Shown here in pieces: positions 23,451-34,499 of a DNA stretch of 64,000 bases. This stretch comes from Nannobrachium achirus (Eukaryota; Chordata; Actinopteri; Myctophiformes; Myctophidae), in the NCBI GenBank assembly GCA_963921795.1, contig OY997643.1, positions 73,274,991-73,338,990 on the forward strand, in the 5' to 3' direction. Below the pieces are notes generated by a model, which worked only from the letters and a program-made list of their open reading frames with translations, made no database searches and was not told where the DNA came from. The position numbers were made by a program, and so were the translations under genes. How positions within the stretch are numbered: the first letter of the stretch is position 1; each line of letters starts with the position of its first letter.

Positions 23451-23768
23451 TGATGATCCAATAACATGTGGTTTGGTTCAAAACAATGACCTGTAACACT
23501 GTCTGTCAAACCATTCCAGGTCACACAACCTGCAGCCACGGGCATCAGAGGGAGGAAAACACGCAGCGACTGTTTCTACATGCAGACTGTGGTGGACAGG
23601 GATGTGCTGGGCCCCTGATTCAGCCCGGGAAAAAGAGTTGGAGAGGCCCTCATTGCGCGCTATAGAGAGAGATCTCTCTCCATAGCGCTGCTGCTACTCA
23701 AAGATTTGCCATTTCAGATCATGACAAGTGACAAGCCAGTGGGCCAATTACTGTACATGAGTTATATG

Positions 23769-24027
23769 TCGTCGTTGTCGGGTGGAAACCTTGTATGTCC
23801 AAAACCGTTTGTTTTGTATTTATCATTTTAAAAATGATTTAAACTGGTGAAAACAGCCGATCTACAAGCACACAACGCCTCGCGGTGCGAGGCGTTGTGT
23901 GCTTGTAGATCTGCTGTTTTCACTACTTTTGTGCAACGGCCTTGTATGATGAAGCAGGGCTTTGCTTTGCGAAAAAATGGACAAATTTTAAACTTGGAGA
24001 TACATGGTTTCTGCCCGACAGTGATGA
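23769..24027 (+). mobile_element. MITE family B, best complete copy with full hairpin
   Basis: Ends: cgtcgttgtcgggtggaaac and the complement ending ...cccgacagtgatga. The central hairpin at 23847-23924 has both arms intact: gtgaaaacagccgatctac and complement, with inner stem acaacgcctcgc / gcgaggcgttgt. About 259 bp, non-coding. Confidence 0.8.
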
Positions 24028-24480
24028 TTTACTTTGTTGGCCGCCCAGATCCGCCCGCTCAAAATGGAACGAAGGCCGACATTTCATTTAACTTTTTTTC
24101 CTAATGGCCGGACTGGACCGGCCGGGAATGAACCGGCCGTTCGGGAGTTGTACCGCTTTTCCCAATGGCCAGCACGTCCCTGGCCACGGGCATCAGAGGG
24201 AGGAAAACACGTAGCGCGACTGTTTCTACATGCAGACTGCGGTGGAACGAACACCCCCACAGAGAGACCAAATTAAAGGATTTTCTTGTTTTGTTTGGTG
24301 AACTCCACAGGATAGACCGAGCGGCGGCAGAAACCATTTTCGCCTCTATTTCTCTTCTCTTCCCCCGCCGACCCCCTACAAAGAATCAATTAAAAAAGCG
24401 CGGCCGTGTGAAGATCCCTCTCTGTGGCGCGGCCTTGTGAAGATCCCTCTCTGTGGCGCGGTTAAGAGAAAAACAACTGG
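24028..24480. other. Unassigned stretch with short direct repeats
   Basis: Contains a near repeat of 23519-23600 (acgggcatcagagggaggaa / tttctacatgcagactg, at about 24185-24240) and a tandem of about 24 bp (ggccgtgtgaagatccctc, 24402-24460). No gene recognised. Confidence 0.35.
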
Positions 24481-24567
24481 CTGGCTAAAGTAAACGGAGC
24501 ATTCATGCAGGACAGTTTGCCTTTACTCCAAAGCACTTTTACATGTGCGTGCACGTTCCCCCATTAG

Positions 24568-24676
<109 letters not shown>

Positions 24677-24714
24677 ACGGCAGACAAAAAACATGTAGGC
24701 TAAAGCACCTATAA

Positions 24715-25298
24715 CCTGCTCATCGACCTTTGGTGTAGAGGGGAAGAAGAGCAGCCTAAGTACAGAGTGAAAGGTCAATTTTATGTTTTAAGTGGTTAAA
24801 TATCTGAAAACACAAATTGACATGAATCCAAAATAAAGGGATGATTGTGCTGTCAAACGATGAAACTATATGGAATCTATGAACAGGTTGTGGGGGTCCC
24901 TGCTTCATCTCTCTCTCAACTAAGGGGTCCCTGCTTCATCTCCCTCTCAACTAAGGGGTCCCTGCTTCATCTCTCTCTCAACTAAGGGGTCCCTGCTTCA
25001 TCTCTCTCTCAACTAAGGGGTCCCTGCTTCATCTCCCTCTCAACTAAGGGGTCCCTGCTTCATCTCCCTCTCAACTAAGGGGTCCCTGCTTCATCTCTCT
25101 CTCAACTAAGGGGTCCCTGCTTCATCTCCCTCTCAACTAAGGGGTCCCTGCTTCATCTCTCTCTCAACTAAGGGGTCCCTGCTTCATCTCTCTCTCAACT
25201 AAGGGGTCCCTGCTTCATCTCTCTCTCAACTAAGGGGTCCCTGCTTCATCTCTCTCTCAACTAAGGGCTCCCTGGCCTGAACACGTTGAAGACCCCTG
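24715..25298 (+). mobile_element. hAT-like MITE family D with internal tandem expansion
   Basis: Starts inside the element (gacctttggtgtagaggggaa) and ends GTTGAAGACCCCTG at 25298. The family motif aggggtccctgcttcatctc, normally single, is expanded to about 12 copies of a unit of about 31 bp at 24893-25268. The hairpin and other end are absent. Confidence 0.75.
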
Positions 25299-26139
25299 TT
25301 ATAAAGTGTAAGAGGAGAACCAGTGTGTTATAAAGTGTAAGAGGAGAACCAGTGTGTTATAAAGTGTAAGAGGAGAACCAGTGTGTTATAAAGTGTAAGA
25401 GGAGAACCAGTGTGTTATAAAGTGTAAGAGGAGAACCAGTGTGTTATAAAGTGTAAGAGGAGAACCAGTGTGTTATAAAGTGTAAGAGGAGAACCAGTGT
25501 GTTATAAAGTGTAAGAGGAGAACCAGTGTGTTATAAAGTGTAAGAGGAGAACCAGTGTGTTATAAAGTGTAAGAGGAGAACCAGTGTGTTATAAAGTGTA
25601 AGAGGAGAACCAGTGTGTTATAAAGTGTAAGAGGAGAACCAGTGTGTTATAAAGTGTAAGAGGAGAACCAGTGTGTTATAAAGTGTAAGAGGAGAACCAG
25701 TGTGTTATAAAGTGTAAGAGGAGAACCAGTGTGTTATAAAGTGTAAGAGGAGAACCAGTGTGTTATAAAGTGTAAGAGGAGAACCAGTGTGTTATAAAGT
25801 GTAAGAGGAGAACCAGTGTGTTATAAAGTGTAAGAGGAGAACCAGTGTGTTATAAAGTGTAAGAGGAGAACCAGTGTGTTATAAAGTGTAAGAGGAGAAC
25901 CAGTGTGTTATAAAGTGTAAGAGGAGAACCAGTGTGTTATAAAGTGTAAGAGGAGAACCAGTGTGTTATAAAGTGTAAGAGGAGAACCAGTGTGTTATAA
26001 AGTGTAAGAGGAGAACCAGTGTGTTATAAAGTGTAAGAGGAGAACCAGTGTGTTATAAAGTGTAAGAGGAGAACCAGTGTGTTATAAAGTGTAAGAGGAG
26101 AACCAGTGTGTTATAAAGTGTAAGAGGAGAACCAGTGTG
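25299..26139 (+). repeat. 29-bp minisatellite, 29 copies
   Basis: The unit ttataaagtgtaagaggaga plus accagtgtg is 29 bp and repeats for exactly 841 bp with almost no variation seen. It begins on the base after the CCCCTG terminus of the preceding hAT-like element. Confidence 0.95.
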
Positions 26140-26340
26140 CAGCCTTTGGAGGTGTTTTTGCAACCTGTCAGAGAGAACAGTGTGAAGACCTTTCATGATC
26201 AGGGATGAGAGCATTTCATGAATACTGCAGCGATGTAAGCCCACGTGGTCATGCTGTCACCATTTGAAATTCTGGCGTCATACGGTAGCATACCTGCGAA
26301 CAACCGTTTGGTCCAAATAAGCCTTTGGTGTTATATAGGC

Positions 26341-26828
26341 TTAACCTACTTAGGCCTAGGCATTATTGAATGCTTTAACTATTGAAAAATAGCAGATATA
26401 CAAGCTCACAGCGCGGCACCGAGTGCCGCGCTGCGAGCTTGTAGATCTGCTATTTTTGAAAGATCGTGAAAATGTGTGCAAATATTTCAATATATATTTT
26501 TCAAAGCAAACTTTTGTAACTCAAATCTCTGCTTCTGGGGGGGTCGGGGTCCTGGAACAACATATTTTGAGATGGGGGGTCCGCGGCCAAATAAATGTTG
26601 GGGGTCCTTTAGAGGAAGGATTTAGAAGTCTTGTCAAAGTTCGAGTCAAAGATATTCAAAGATATTTTCAAGATTATTCAAAAATAGCAGATCTACAAGC
26701 TCACAGCGCTGTGAGCTTGCGCTGTGAGCTTGTATCTACTATTTTTGAATAGTTAAAGCATAAAATAACGGTTAAAGTGGTTAAAATCTAACCCGACTCG
26801 GGCTGTGTTCCGGGTCTTTGAGGCTTAA
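26341..26828. mobile_element. TTAA-flanked composite MITE with two hairpins
   Basis: Begins TTAACCTACTTAGGCC and ends ...TCTTTGAGGCTTAA. Hairpins at 26384-26458 (perfect: gcacc gagtgccgcgc core) and 26680-26748 (rearranged, with the gctgtgagcttg motif duplicated). Between them is the ggggtc..ggaac..ggccaaat block of the hAT-like segment. Same layout as 7191-7760. Confidence 0.65.
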
Positions 26829-26849
26829 ATCCCCCATCCTTCCACGCTG

Positions 26850-27345
26850 CTACTCAGGATGTGGATGTGAGCGCCGCTACAGCGAGCAGCGGCGCTCGAG
26901 GTGCGTTTAGTTCTCCTGATGCAATCCGGGGTAAGGAAGGTCTACTGGCATCATGCGTAAGGTTATTTGACAGCCTCCGTCTTGCTATAAATTGCCGGTG
27001 CCAATCAAAACAGGGGGGAGGGGGAGGGGGGGGGGGGGGGTTGCGAACATGTCGAACATTTTTATGGGAACGACGCAACATTGTTGTTGTCGTGGTGAAT
27101 TAGCATTATAATCCCGGAGCCTGCCTGCTGCGTGTGCGTAGGGCGACATAAGAGAGAGACTCATCTCCTCTCCCGCTTCGCGCTGCCAGTTGGCGCCGGG
27201 AAACGACGTTTTCTGAGACACAGAGGAGAGAGTGAGAGGTGGTGTGGGCTGGGAAGAGGATGAGAGAGGAGAGGAGAGGAGGGGGCACGATTATCTGAGC
27301 ACTGTGACTTTAGAGGCTCGGAGATTCACAAAGGTAGGAAGGGGA
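26850..27345 (+). promoter_or_regulatory. GC-rich promoter-like patch with a possible 5' exon
   Basis: CpG-rich sequence (gagcgccgctacagcgagca, cgcttcgcgctgccagttgg) contains a G tract at 27009-27040. About 27210-27333 is purine-rich, like a 5' untranslated exon, and ends acaaag|gtagga, a good splice-donor match. No coding frame is evident. It could be the first noncoding exon of a host gene on the plus strand; this is a guess from composition. Confidence 0.3.
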
Positions 27346-27399
27346 GAGAGACGGAGAAGAGAGGGAGAGTAAGAGTAGCTGTTGGGCAGAAAAACCTCG

Positions 27400-29030
27400 T
27401 ATCTCCTATGATTTCTTTCTAAATTAACGTCCCTACTTGATCACACGAAAGCGTCACACGAAAGCATCAAAGGTAGCGGATGCGCAAACTCGAAACCCGG
27501 GCATGCTTTGAGCTGATGCTTCTGATTTTCAGTTTTGGACTGTGGAGGAATTCAGATGAATCAATAATCAATGAGAAAATGAGGAGACAAGACAATGTTT
27601 TAGGTGGTGGTGGTCAAGTTTATGTAACATGATATCATGGACAGAAGTACAGTTTAACAACTTGGGGGCCAAACTCATTCAGTAACGAGATACGGCCACT
27701 TGAGGTCGCAGTGCCAAAACTCAGTTGTCTCGTCCCTCAACGAGACAAAGGGTTAACTTGGTTACATGCAGCTGCATGCATCCTGTGTTGTCTGTGAAAG
27801 ACCCTGGTCCATACGTCATAACGTGGCTCGCAGATAAACAAATGGCGCGTCTAGGCTGCATTGATTTCTATTCTATGCTGAAACATAAAAAGGGCTTTAT
27901 CTATGAATGAGGTGCAAAGAACGCCAGGGAAGCAGAGATCTGCCTGTTTTCACGGCGACACTTTACCGCGATGGTCGGCCCCGGTTTGGATTTTAGTTTC
28001 GGCGAGCGTTTGTAAACAAATGGATTATCCTCCTCAATCGTCAGTGGACACTCACGTGCACACGCACAAAGCTTCCGAGGCTCTTCAAAATTAAAGCGTA
28101 AGTGAACGACGGCAGCAGCAACAGCTAGAAATGTTAGAAACCTTGGCTTCCCATGTGTTAACATTCTGGTCAGTTGTAAAGTAGTCAAAGTACAAGCTGA
28201 ACCATAACAAGATAGGCTTTACCAAAACAATAGCTAGAGTCCTAGTGAGACATCAAGACTCTCACGATGTAACATACAAATTAATAACGTACGTCACACA
28301 TAATCAATCAGGATAATATAATATCTACTACAGGACATACTGTATGAGATTTCCACCCGACAAAGACGATATGGGATATGCATTCAGCGTAAACGTATGT
28401 GCACAAGTTTTTAAAATCCTAGTGACACAGAGGCAGAACATCTTTGAGATAAAGAACTGATCGAGTATTCAAACATCATTGAAAATAATTAATGGATTGA
28501 TTGATGTCATAACCAGCACGCTGCATGCCTACATGTGCGTGTGTGCGTGCGCGTGTGCGTGTGCGCGCACGTGTGCGTGCGTGCGTGCGTGCGTGCGTGA
28601 ACGCCAGAGATCCATGTGACTTAATGCAATGGTTTTCAATCATCTGCTGAACTTGTTTATTCTAAATATAATGAATATAAACTTTCATAAGTATAATTTA
28701 TGAAGGTGTTAGTATATTTAAATGAGCTCAATGGATGATTGAAAACCACGGCGTTCATTTTTTAATACAATTTAAAGCAGGTTTATTGGTGTTATGAAAT
28801 GTTGTTTTCTTTCTCTCTCTCATCTCATTATCTCACTCCTTAAAAGGCCCCTTGGTGCTTACCATTCATATGAGTATTTTATAACTTTATTGCTTGTCAC
28901 GTGGTTACAACAGACTGAAATAGAGTAATGATTTAAAAAAGAATAAAGGAAAATATGAAAATGCATGGAAGTCATATTGGCTGTAAGTAAGGCCACTCAA
29001 CACCTTTGTGGGCTAGTGACCAATAATAAA
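27400..29030. other. Mostly unassigned host-like DNA
   Basis: No recognisable gene. Contains decayed family B-like ends (about 27380-27412 and 28351-28375, the latter gagatttccacccgacaaag), an alternating GTGC/GTGT run (28532-28600) and a short inverted repeat (caatggttttcaatcatc at 28628; gatgattgaaaaccacgg at 28734) bracketing an AT-rich 100-bp segment. Confidence 0.4.
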
Positions 29031-29037
29031 TATGTAT

Positions 29038-29123
29038 GAATGCATTGGTGCAGCGGTTAAGTGCTTGCCCACTACCACAGAGGTTGTGGGTTTGAATCCA
29101 CTGGGTTTGTCCAGCATCTAGTC
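29038..29123 (+). mobile_element. tRNA-derived SINE head, interrupted by a hAT-like insertion
   Basis: Polymerase III box A-like gtgcagcggttaagtgc and box B-like gtgggtttgaatccac are spaced as in tRNA-derived SINEs. The sequence is cut at 29123 by the family D element and appears to resume after 29577. Confidence 0.6.
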
Positions 29124-29577
29124 CAGGGGTCTTCAACGTTTTCAGGCCAAGGACCCCTTAGCTGAGAGAGAGAGATGAAGCAGGGACCCCCACAACCCAT
29201 AGATACCGTTTAGTTTGATAGCACAATCATCAGTGTATTTTGGATTCAGCTAAATTTGTATTTCCAGATATTTAACCACTTGAACTGTCAATACTTAATA
29301 AACATGACCTACTCATTCTGTACTACCACTTAGTCTGCTCTTTTTCCCCTCCACACAAAACCTCTTTGCCGAAAATAGCTGATCTGCAAGCTCTGCGAGG
29401 TGTTGTGAGCTTATAGATCTGCTATTTTTGGCAAAAGTTCTCCGAATATGGACGCTAGGGTTCAAGTGGTTAATATAAAAAAGGAGAAAAAAGCTTCTAT
29501 CACACAAGGATTTGGAGGACCCCCTGTAACTCTGAGCCTGACCCTAGGGGTCCCGGACCCCCTGTTGAAGACCTCTG
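29124..29577 (-). mobile_element. hAT-like MITE family D, complete copy 1
   Basis: Ends CAGGGGTCTTCAAC and GTTGAAGACCTCTG. Flanks atctagtc (29116-29123) and gtctagtc (29578-29585) form an 8-bp duplication with one mismatch, as expected of hAT. Central hairpin at 29368-29432 with a shortened inner stem. 454 bp, non-coding. Confidence 0.85.
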
Positions 29578-29714
29578 GTCTAGTCTATGTGAACACAATT
29601 GTCCCCGTGTTCGGGGAATGGGAGTCCGGGCAGCGAGGGTGATATTTGTCACTCACTGCACGTTTACCTATCGACCTATCAGCAGGGAGTGTTGGGATGG
29701 GAGGAGTAGGAGGT

Positions 29715-30164
29715 CAGGGGTCTTCAACAGGGGGTCCGGGACCCCTAGGGGGTCCTCAGAGTTACTGCAGGGGGTCCTCCAAATCTTTGAGTGATAGAAA
29801 CTATTTTTTCTCCTTTTTTATATTAACCACTTGAACCCTAGCTTCCATATTCAGAGAACTTTAGCCAAAAATAGCAAATCTACAAGCTCAGCTTGTAGAT
29901 CGGCTAATTTCGACAAAGAGCTTTGGTGTAGAAGGAAAAAAAGAGCAGACTAAGTACAGAATGAAAGGTCAAGTTTATTAAGTATTGACGGTTCAAGTGG
30001 TTAAATATCTGAAAACACAAATTGACATGAATCCAAAATACACTGATGATTGTGCCGTCAAACGATGAAACTATATGGAATCTATGAACAGGTTGTGGGG
30101 GTCCCTGCTTCATCTCTCTCTCAACTAAGGGGGTCCTTGGCCTGAAAACATTTGAAGACCCCTG
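29715..30164 (+). mobile_element. hAT-like MITE family D, complete copy 2, opposite orientation
   Basis: Ends CAGGGGTCTTCAAC and TTTGAAGACCCCTG. The right flank (gtctagtctatgtg) is the same as that of copy 1, the left flank is not. Hairpin at 29864-29913 has almost no inner stem. The non-TE sequence 29578-29714 is repeated at 30165-30300, so the locus underwent a tandem duplication. Confidence 0.8.
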
Positions 30165-30369
30165 GTCTAGTCTATGTGAACACAATTGTCCCCGTGTTCG
30201 GGGAATGGAAGCCTGGGCGGAGACTGAGAGAGTGATATTTGTCACTCACTGCACGTTTACCTATCAGCAGGGAAGGGAGTGTTGGGCGGGAGGAGTAGGA
30301 TGAAGGCTCTCTAGGGCCTCCCGGTGGGGGCTCCTCACTGGCAGGTGAGATACAAGAGCAGTGACAACA

Positions 30370-30580
30370 CATCAATGTGTGTGGGCTGGGGGCGCCCACT
30401 GGCCTACTGGTCCAATCGATGCCAGTCAATCATTGCCGGTTCGATTCCCGATCCGGACAACCTTTTCCAAATGTCGCTCCCCATCTCCCCCCCCCCCCCC
30501 CCCCCCATTTCCTGTCAGTCTACTGTCCTGTTCAATAAAGGCACAAAAGCCCAAAAACAAATCTTTAAATAAAAATAAAG
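30370..30580 (+). mobile_element. tRNA-derived SINE
   Basis: Box B GGTTCGATTCC at 30438-30448, followed by a pyrimidine-rich body with a C tract (30487-30506), then cagtctactgtcctgttcaa and taaaggcacaaaagcc, the tail typical of a common percomorph SINE. AATAAAG occurs at about 30535. Box A is weak. Confidence 0.65.
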
Positions 30581-30599
30581 TGTGTTGGCTGGTGTGGAT

Positions 30600-31010
30600 G
30601 ACTCCATTGACATAACAACTAAATTGGGGTAAAAAAGGGGTAAAAAGAAAGCAGGCATGCATTTGGCTTTGCCTGTTGTCTAGCTGGATTAATACCGTAT
30701 GACCGCCATGGAGCCACAACTGTATAGGCCTACAGTAACTGCTAATTTAATTTGGGGGACACTTAAACCATCCATTCATTCAAACCACCCGATGCCCATG
30801 CATTTTCCTATGCAAGTAAATTGCACCATCGCCTTCTCCGTCACCCCGCTTTCATCACGACGCGCGGTGCCTTCGGTGAGGCGTCCTCCTCAATTGCCTG
30901 TCCAATCACCAGCCCGGTTCAACACATCATCTGCCTCAAAGCAAACGCTATAAACAGGGGGACACAATTCATATTATTTCATGCATTCAACATGTCAAGT
31001 CGCTAATGGA
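30600..31010. other. Unassigned, repeat-poor
   Basis: No match to other parts of the window and no convincing ORF. Short CCAAT (30901) and GC-rich bits (30855-30885). Nothing further to report. Confidence 0.3.
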
Positions 31011-31051
31011 CGGTGAATGGAAGTGAAAAGCGCGGTTATTTTCATCTTCCC

Positions 31052-31056
<5 letters not shown>

Positions 31057-31113
<57 letters not shown>

Positions 31114-31126
31114 CTCTCTCTCTCTC
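31057..31126 (+). repeat. (CT)n microsatellite
   Basis: Nearly perfect CT run with one GTGT interruption near 31109. Confidence 0.95.
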
Positions 31127-31128
31127 CG

Positions 31129-31601
31129 CAGTGGCGTCAGTTCAGAAAAAGGTAAGGTATGGCAACATGACACCAGTCATGTTGCCATACCTTAGCAACA
31201 GGCATGATACATTTATTTTGATAAGTACATTTTCTTTTTTCCCCCGTTTCTACGGCTTCTTGGGCTGGATATGGCAGCCTGGAACGGTTGTTCAAGTGCA
31301 GCTAAACTTGGCATGTTAGTAAACGTGCCACAATTAACAATAATGCATTGCACCTGTGCAGCTGACCTGCGGAACCTGGGAATTCTGTCAAGATGGGGAG
31401 AATAAAAGTGTGGAGAATATAATACCTTGTTAAATTTTGCATTTGTAGCTATTTTAATGTAATTTAACAACATAATAACCAGCACAGATAGACAATGAGA
31501 CATTCATGGATTTATATTTTAAAGTAACTTGTATTCTCCCCCCTGGACCCCAGGGTATGGCAGCTGCATACGTACCCCTGCCATACCCAATTGACGCCCC
31601 T
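31129..31601. mobile_element. hAT-like MITE (CAGTGGCGTCA end) with hairpin
   Basis: Left end CAGTGGCGTCAGTTC; right end AATTGACGCCCCT, imperfect inverted repeats. An 18-bp perfect stem with a 4-base loop (aaggtatggcaacatgac, 31154-31193) lies near the left end, and gggtatggca / tgccataccc pair near the right end (31555-31590). Confidence 0.55.
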
Positions 31602-31903
31602 CCTCTCTCCCTTGCACCTGGTGAAGGGAGAACATGTAAATTGGCTGCGGGAGAAGAGGTGGAAAACAATTATGTGTGCAGCGCGCCTGAGAGGAACGGG
31701 TCTATTGCTTGACCTGTAATGAAGTGGAAAGTTGACACGCCGGCTTTGTGTGACTCACAGATTTTGAACGCGAGGAAATGACTCTTCTGTAAGCGTCAAC
31801 CGCTGGGGAAAGATTGGCAATTATAAAAGCGCCGGGCTTCCTGCCGAGCGGGCATGGGGCGGATTCCAGGATTTTTTTAAGCCCTGTTTTCAAACTGCCG
31901 TCC

Positions 31904-31980
<77 letters not shown>
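31904..31980 (+). repeat. C tract then (CA)n microsatellite
   Basis: C17 followed by about 29 CA units with one break. Directly precedes the LINE tail at 31984. Confidence 0.95.
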
Positions 31981-31981
<1 letters not shown>

Positions 31982-31983
31982 TT

Positions 31984-32530
31984 TTGATTGATTGAAGACT
32001 TTATTAGAAGTTTGCATAGGAAAAGGTACAGTTTCATGACGGTACAGTTCACTGGTACAAGGTCTACTAAAAGGAGATCCATGAAAAGACTACGCTTATT
32101 TCCACAGGAAACCATTTAAGTATCTCATATAACATTGAATGACAGACAAATAGAACACAGTACTATGCAGTAGATATGTAAAGAAAAACAAAAAAGAGAA
32201 CAGTAAGTCTAAACAAACAGTAAGTATATACAAAGAAGGGGCAGGGGAGGGTAGGGTTGGGCTAGGTTAGTTTTTTTTTACCAGTTGCGAACGGCTGCTG
32301 CCTGTCAGTGGTTTTTCAGGGCAATTTTAAAGGATGCTAGTGATCCACACTCCTTTATGGCCTTCGGTAAGGCTTTCCACATTTTGGTGGTATATAGCAG
32401 AAAAACAGGAGTTTGACCCTTTGTTGGTTTTGACTCTGGGTTGGAAGTGATCTGTGGCGCTGCCTCTGGTGTTGTAATTATGGACATCCCTTAATGTTTA
32501 TAAAGTATTTTGACAGGTACTTGGGTATCA
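31984..32530 (-). mobile_element. 3'-truncated LINE (L2/Rex-like), second copy
   Basis: The minus-strand frame ending at 32305 reads MWKALPKAIKECGSLASFK, clearly homologous to the copy at 20262-20830. The 3' terminus is the complement of tttttgattgattgaaga at 31981. Only the extreme 3' part is present. Confidence 0.7.
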
Positions 32531-32735
32531 TAGTGGTGTAGTGTATCTTGTACACCACACCCCACCCTCCCACCCACATTACACTAAGATCATTACAATT
32601 ATTATTTATTTACAATTAAATTGTAACTGCCCTGTTCCGATCATGCGTTTGCATTGTGAGCTGGCATGTTGTGATGCACCTCTGTTGAACCGTCAGTTCT
32701 CACAACCTGGCAACCTTATGGTGGACATTTTTGTC

Positions 32736-32736
<1 letters not shown>

Positions 32737-32768
<32 letters not shown>
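32737..32768 (+). repeat. (AAT)n microsatellite
   Basis: About ten AAT trinucleotides. Confidence 0.9.
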
Positions 32769-32769
<1 letters not shown>

Positions 32770-32911
32770 GTTTTGCCATGAATGAGTGGAATGACCGTTA
32801 ACAGGTCTGTAACTCTGAGAGTGTACAAATGGAACACATTTGGTTCCATCTGTACAATAACAAACATTTGAGAACCACTAGTAGTACAGTATACAACTCA
32901 TCTAACTAATA

Positions 32912-33168
32912 TCGTCACTGTCGGCCAGAAACCTCGTATCTCCAAGTTTCAAATGTTTTAAAGTAAGCCCTGCTTCATCATAAAAGCCAGATGCACAAAA
33001 GTAGTGAAAACAGCCGATCTACAAGCACACAACGCCTCGCACCGCGAGGCGTTGTGTGCTTGTAGATCTGCTTGTAGATCGGCTGTTCACTAGTTTAGTT
33101 ATTTTTTTTAAATGATAAAAAACGAACTGGTTTTGGGCATACAAGGTTTCCACCCCGACCAACGACGA
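32912..33168 (-). mobile_element. MITE family B, complete copy in reverse orientation
   Basis: Ends atcgtcactgtcggccagaa and the complement region ggtttccaccccgacc...cgacgat. Hairpin 33004-33090, where the gcttgtagatc segment of the right arm is duplicated (tgcttgtagatctgcttgta), as in 10484-10565. Confidence 0.75.
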
Positions 33169-33439
33169 TATGCTATACATAGTGTCATAGGTAATCAGTG
33201 TAATACATATACTGCTAGAGACTTGACGTTCAGTAATCGGGATTATGATCAAAATAAGAACATTATAGTGTGTAAAGAAAAGAAGAAAAAAACATTTGCC
33301 ACAGACAAGACAGAGTCTTTTCCCACGGACACATTTGTGCGTGTCATGGACTTATTTGATGACCCCCTGACTGTGAGCAAATGTCCGTAGCTCAACATGT
33401 CTGAGGTAATGCACCCCACCTCGTAAATTAATCAAGTGG

Positions 33440-33800
33440 CTGGAATCTTTAAATAGTCACCGTGAGACTAGATATGGGACCCAAATACAGAACAGACTGA
33501 TCAGAGGCAGAGCAGGTCGAAAGAACGAGGATTTATTCTCACAAACACACATAAACAGGACTGGAACATGACAACAACATCTATCTATATATCTGACAAG
33601 GGAACACAAGGAAGTGAGGGGTTTAAATAGACACAGGACTGACACATGATTGGCTACAGCTAAACAGGTGAACACAGTTGCTAATCACAGGACAGGTGAG
33701 ACAAGACAGGTAGCAGCAACAAGGCAAAACAGGAAATACACTGGGATAACACTACAAAATAAAGGTACACACCAGACGGCCAGAATCCCAGGTGTTCCGC
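33440..33800. other. Unassigned, possibly repeat-derived
   Basis: Purine-rich sequence with acaggtgaacacagttgcta and gacaggtgagacaagacagg, resembling widespread fish interspersed repeats, but no second copy lies in the window and no ends can be defined. Confidence 0.3.
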
Positions 33801-33894
33801 CCCATTAGTCGGGGGATATATCTTCAGAACATGTCATTCTGAATATCCTGAATAAATCCTACAAAAAATCCTTCACAATTGTGTTTGTAAAGGT

Positions 33895-34270
33895 GTCTAG
33901 TAACACTTCTCACAAAGACTGAAATTCAGTTTCCTTAATGCTTCTGAATCCATTGCAACCATTTGTTTTGCACAAAAAACATTCCTTGGGGTAAAGGCGG
34001 CTCCCCCAAAACTTTGAAAAGTGATGACTCATCATCACTAAACCATATTTTTGTGGGGGAGTTTTTAGCCCAAGGAATGAATGTTTTTCATGCAAAACAA
34101 ATGCTTGCAATGGATTCAGAATCATGATAAACCCCTAGTTTGACCCCTCACATGCTACTTAAAGCATATTTATTTTGGTGTGTTTTATCCTGTAGTTAAT
34201 TTAATGGGACTCCAACTTTCATCAGCTGTAACGGATTCTCCGAGGGAAACTGAATTTCAATCTTTGTTGT
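33895..34270. mobile_element. Inverted-repeat element, family G fragment
   Basis: gactgaaattcagtttcc (33918) pairs with ggaaactgaatttcaatc (34248), and tgcttctgaatccattgca (33941) with tgcaatggattcagaatca (34107). The core is shared with the larger fold-back at 41693-42360. A separate repeat with palindrome tcgcctggaaggcga begins at about 34269. Confidence 0.6.
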
Positions 34271-34499
34271 GGGCTCGCCTGGAAGGCGAGCACACGTATG
34301 TTATCTTCATTATTTATTTATTTGTTTATTTATATATGTGTATCTCCTCAAAACTTTGGCGCGCTTCATCTCTTAAACGCTTACACCTTTCAACACCATT
34401 CAAATTTTTATGTGTTCAGCTTACTGAGGACAAGTGTGCTTGTATTTTTGGTTTTGAAATGTTTTGTAGTATAAATATAAAAAAATAAAAATGTTTAAC

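Noticed and set aside
25299-26139. CRISPR-like array of 29-bp repeats
   Set aside because: There are no spacers; the units are directly contiguous, and the DNA is vertebrate.
30370-30580. tRNA gene
   Set aside because: Only box B is convincing; the sequence continues as a SINE with an AATAAAG-containing tail.
33440-33800. LTR-type element end
   Set aside because: Composition resembles some fish interspersed repeats but no paired repeats, primer site or coding region were seen.
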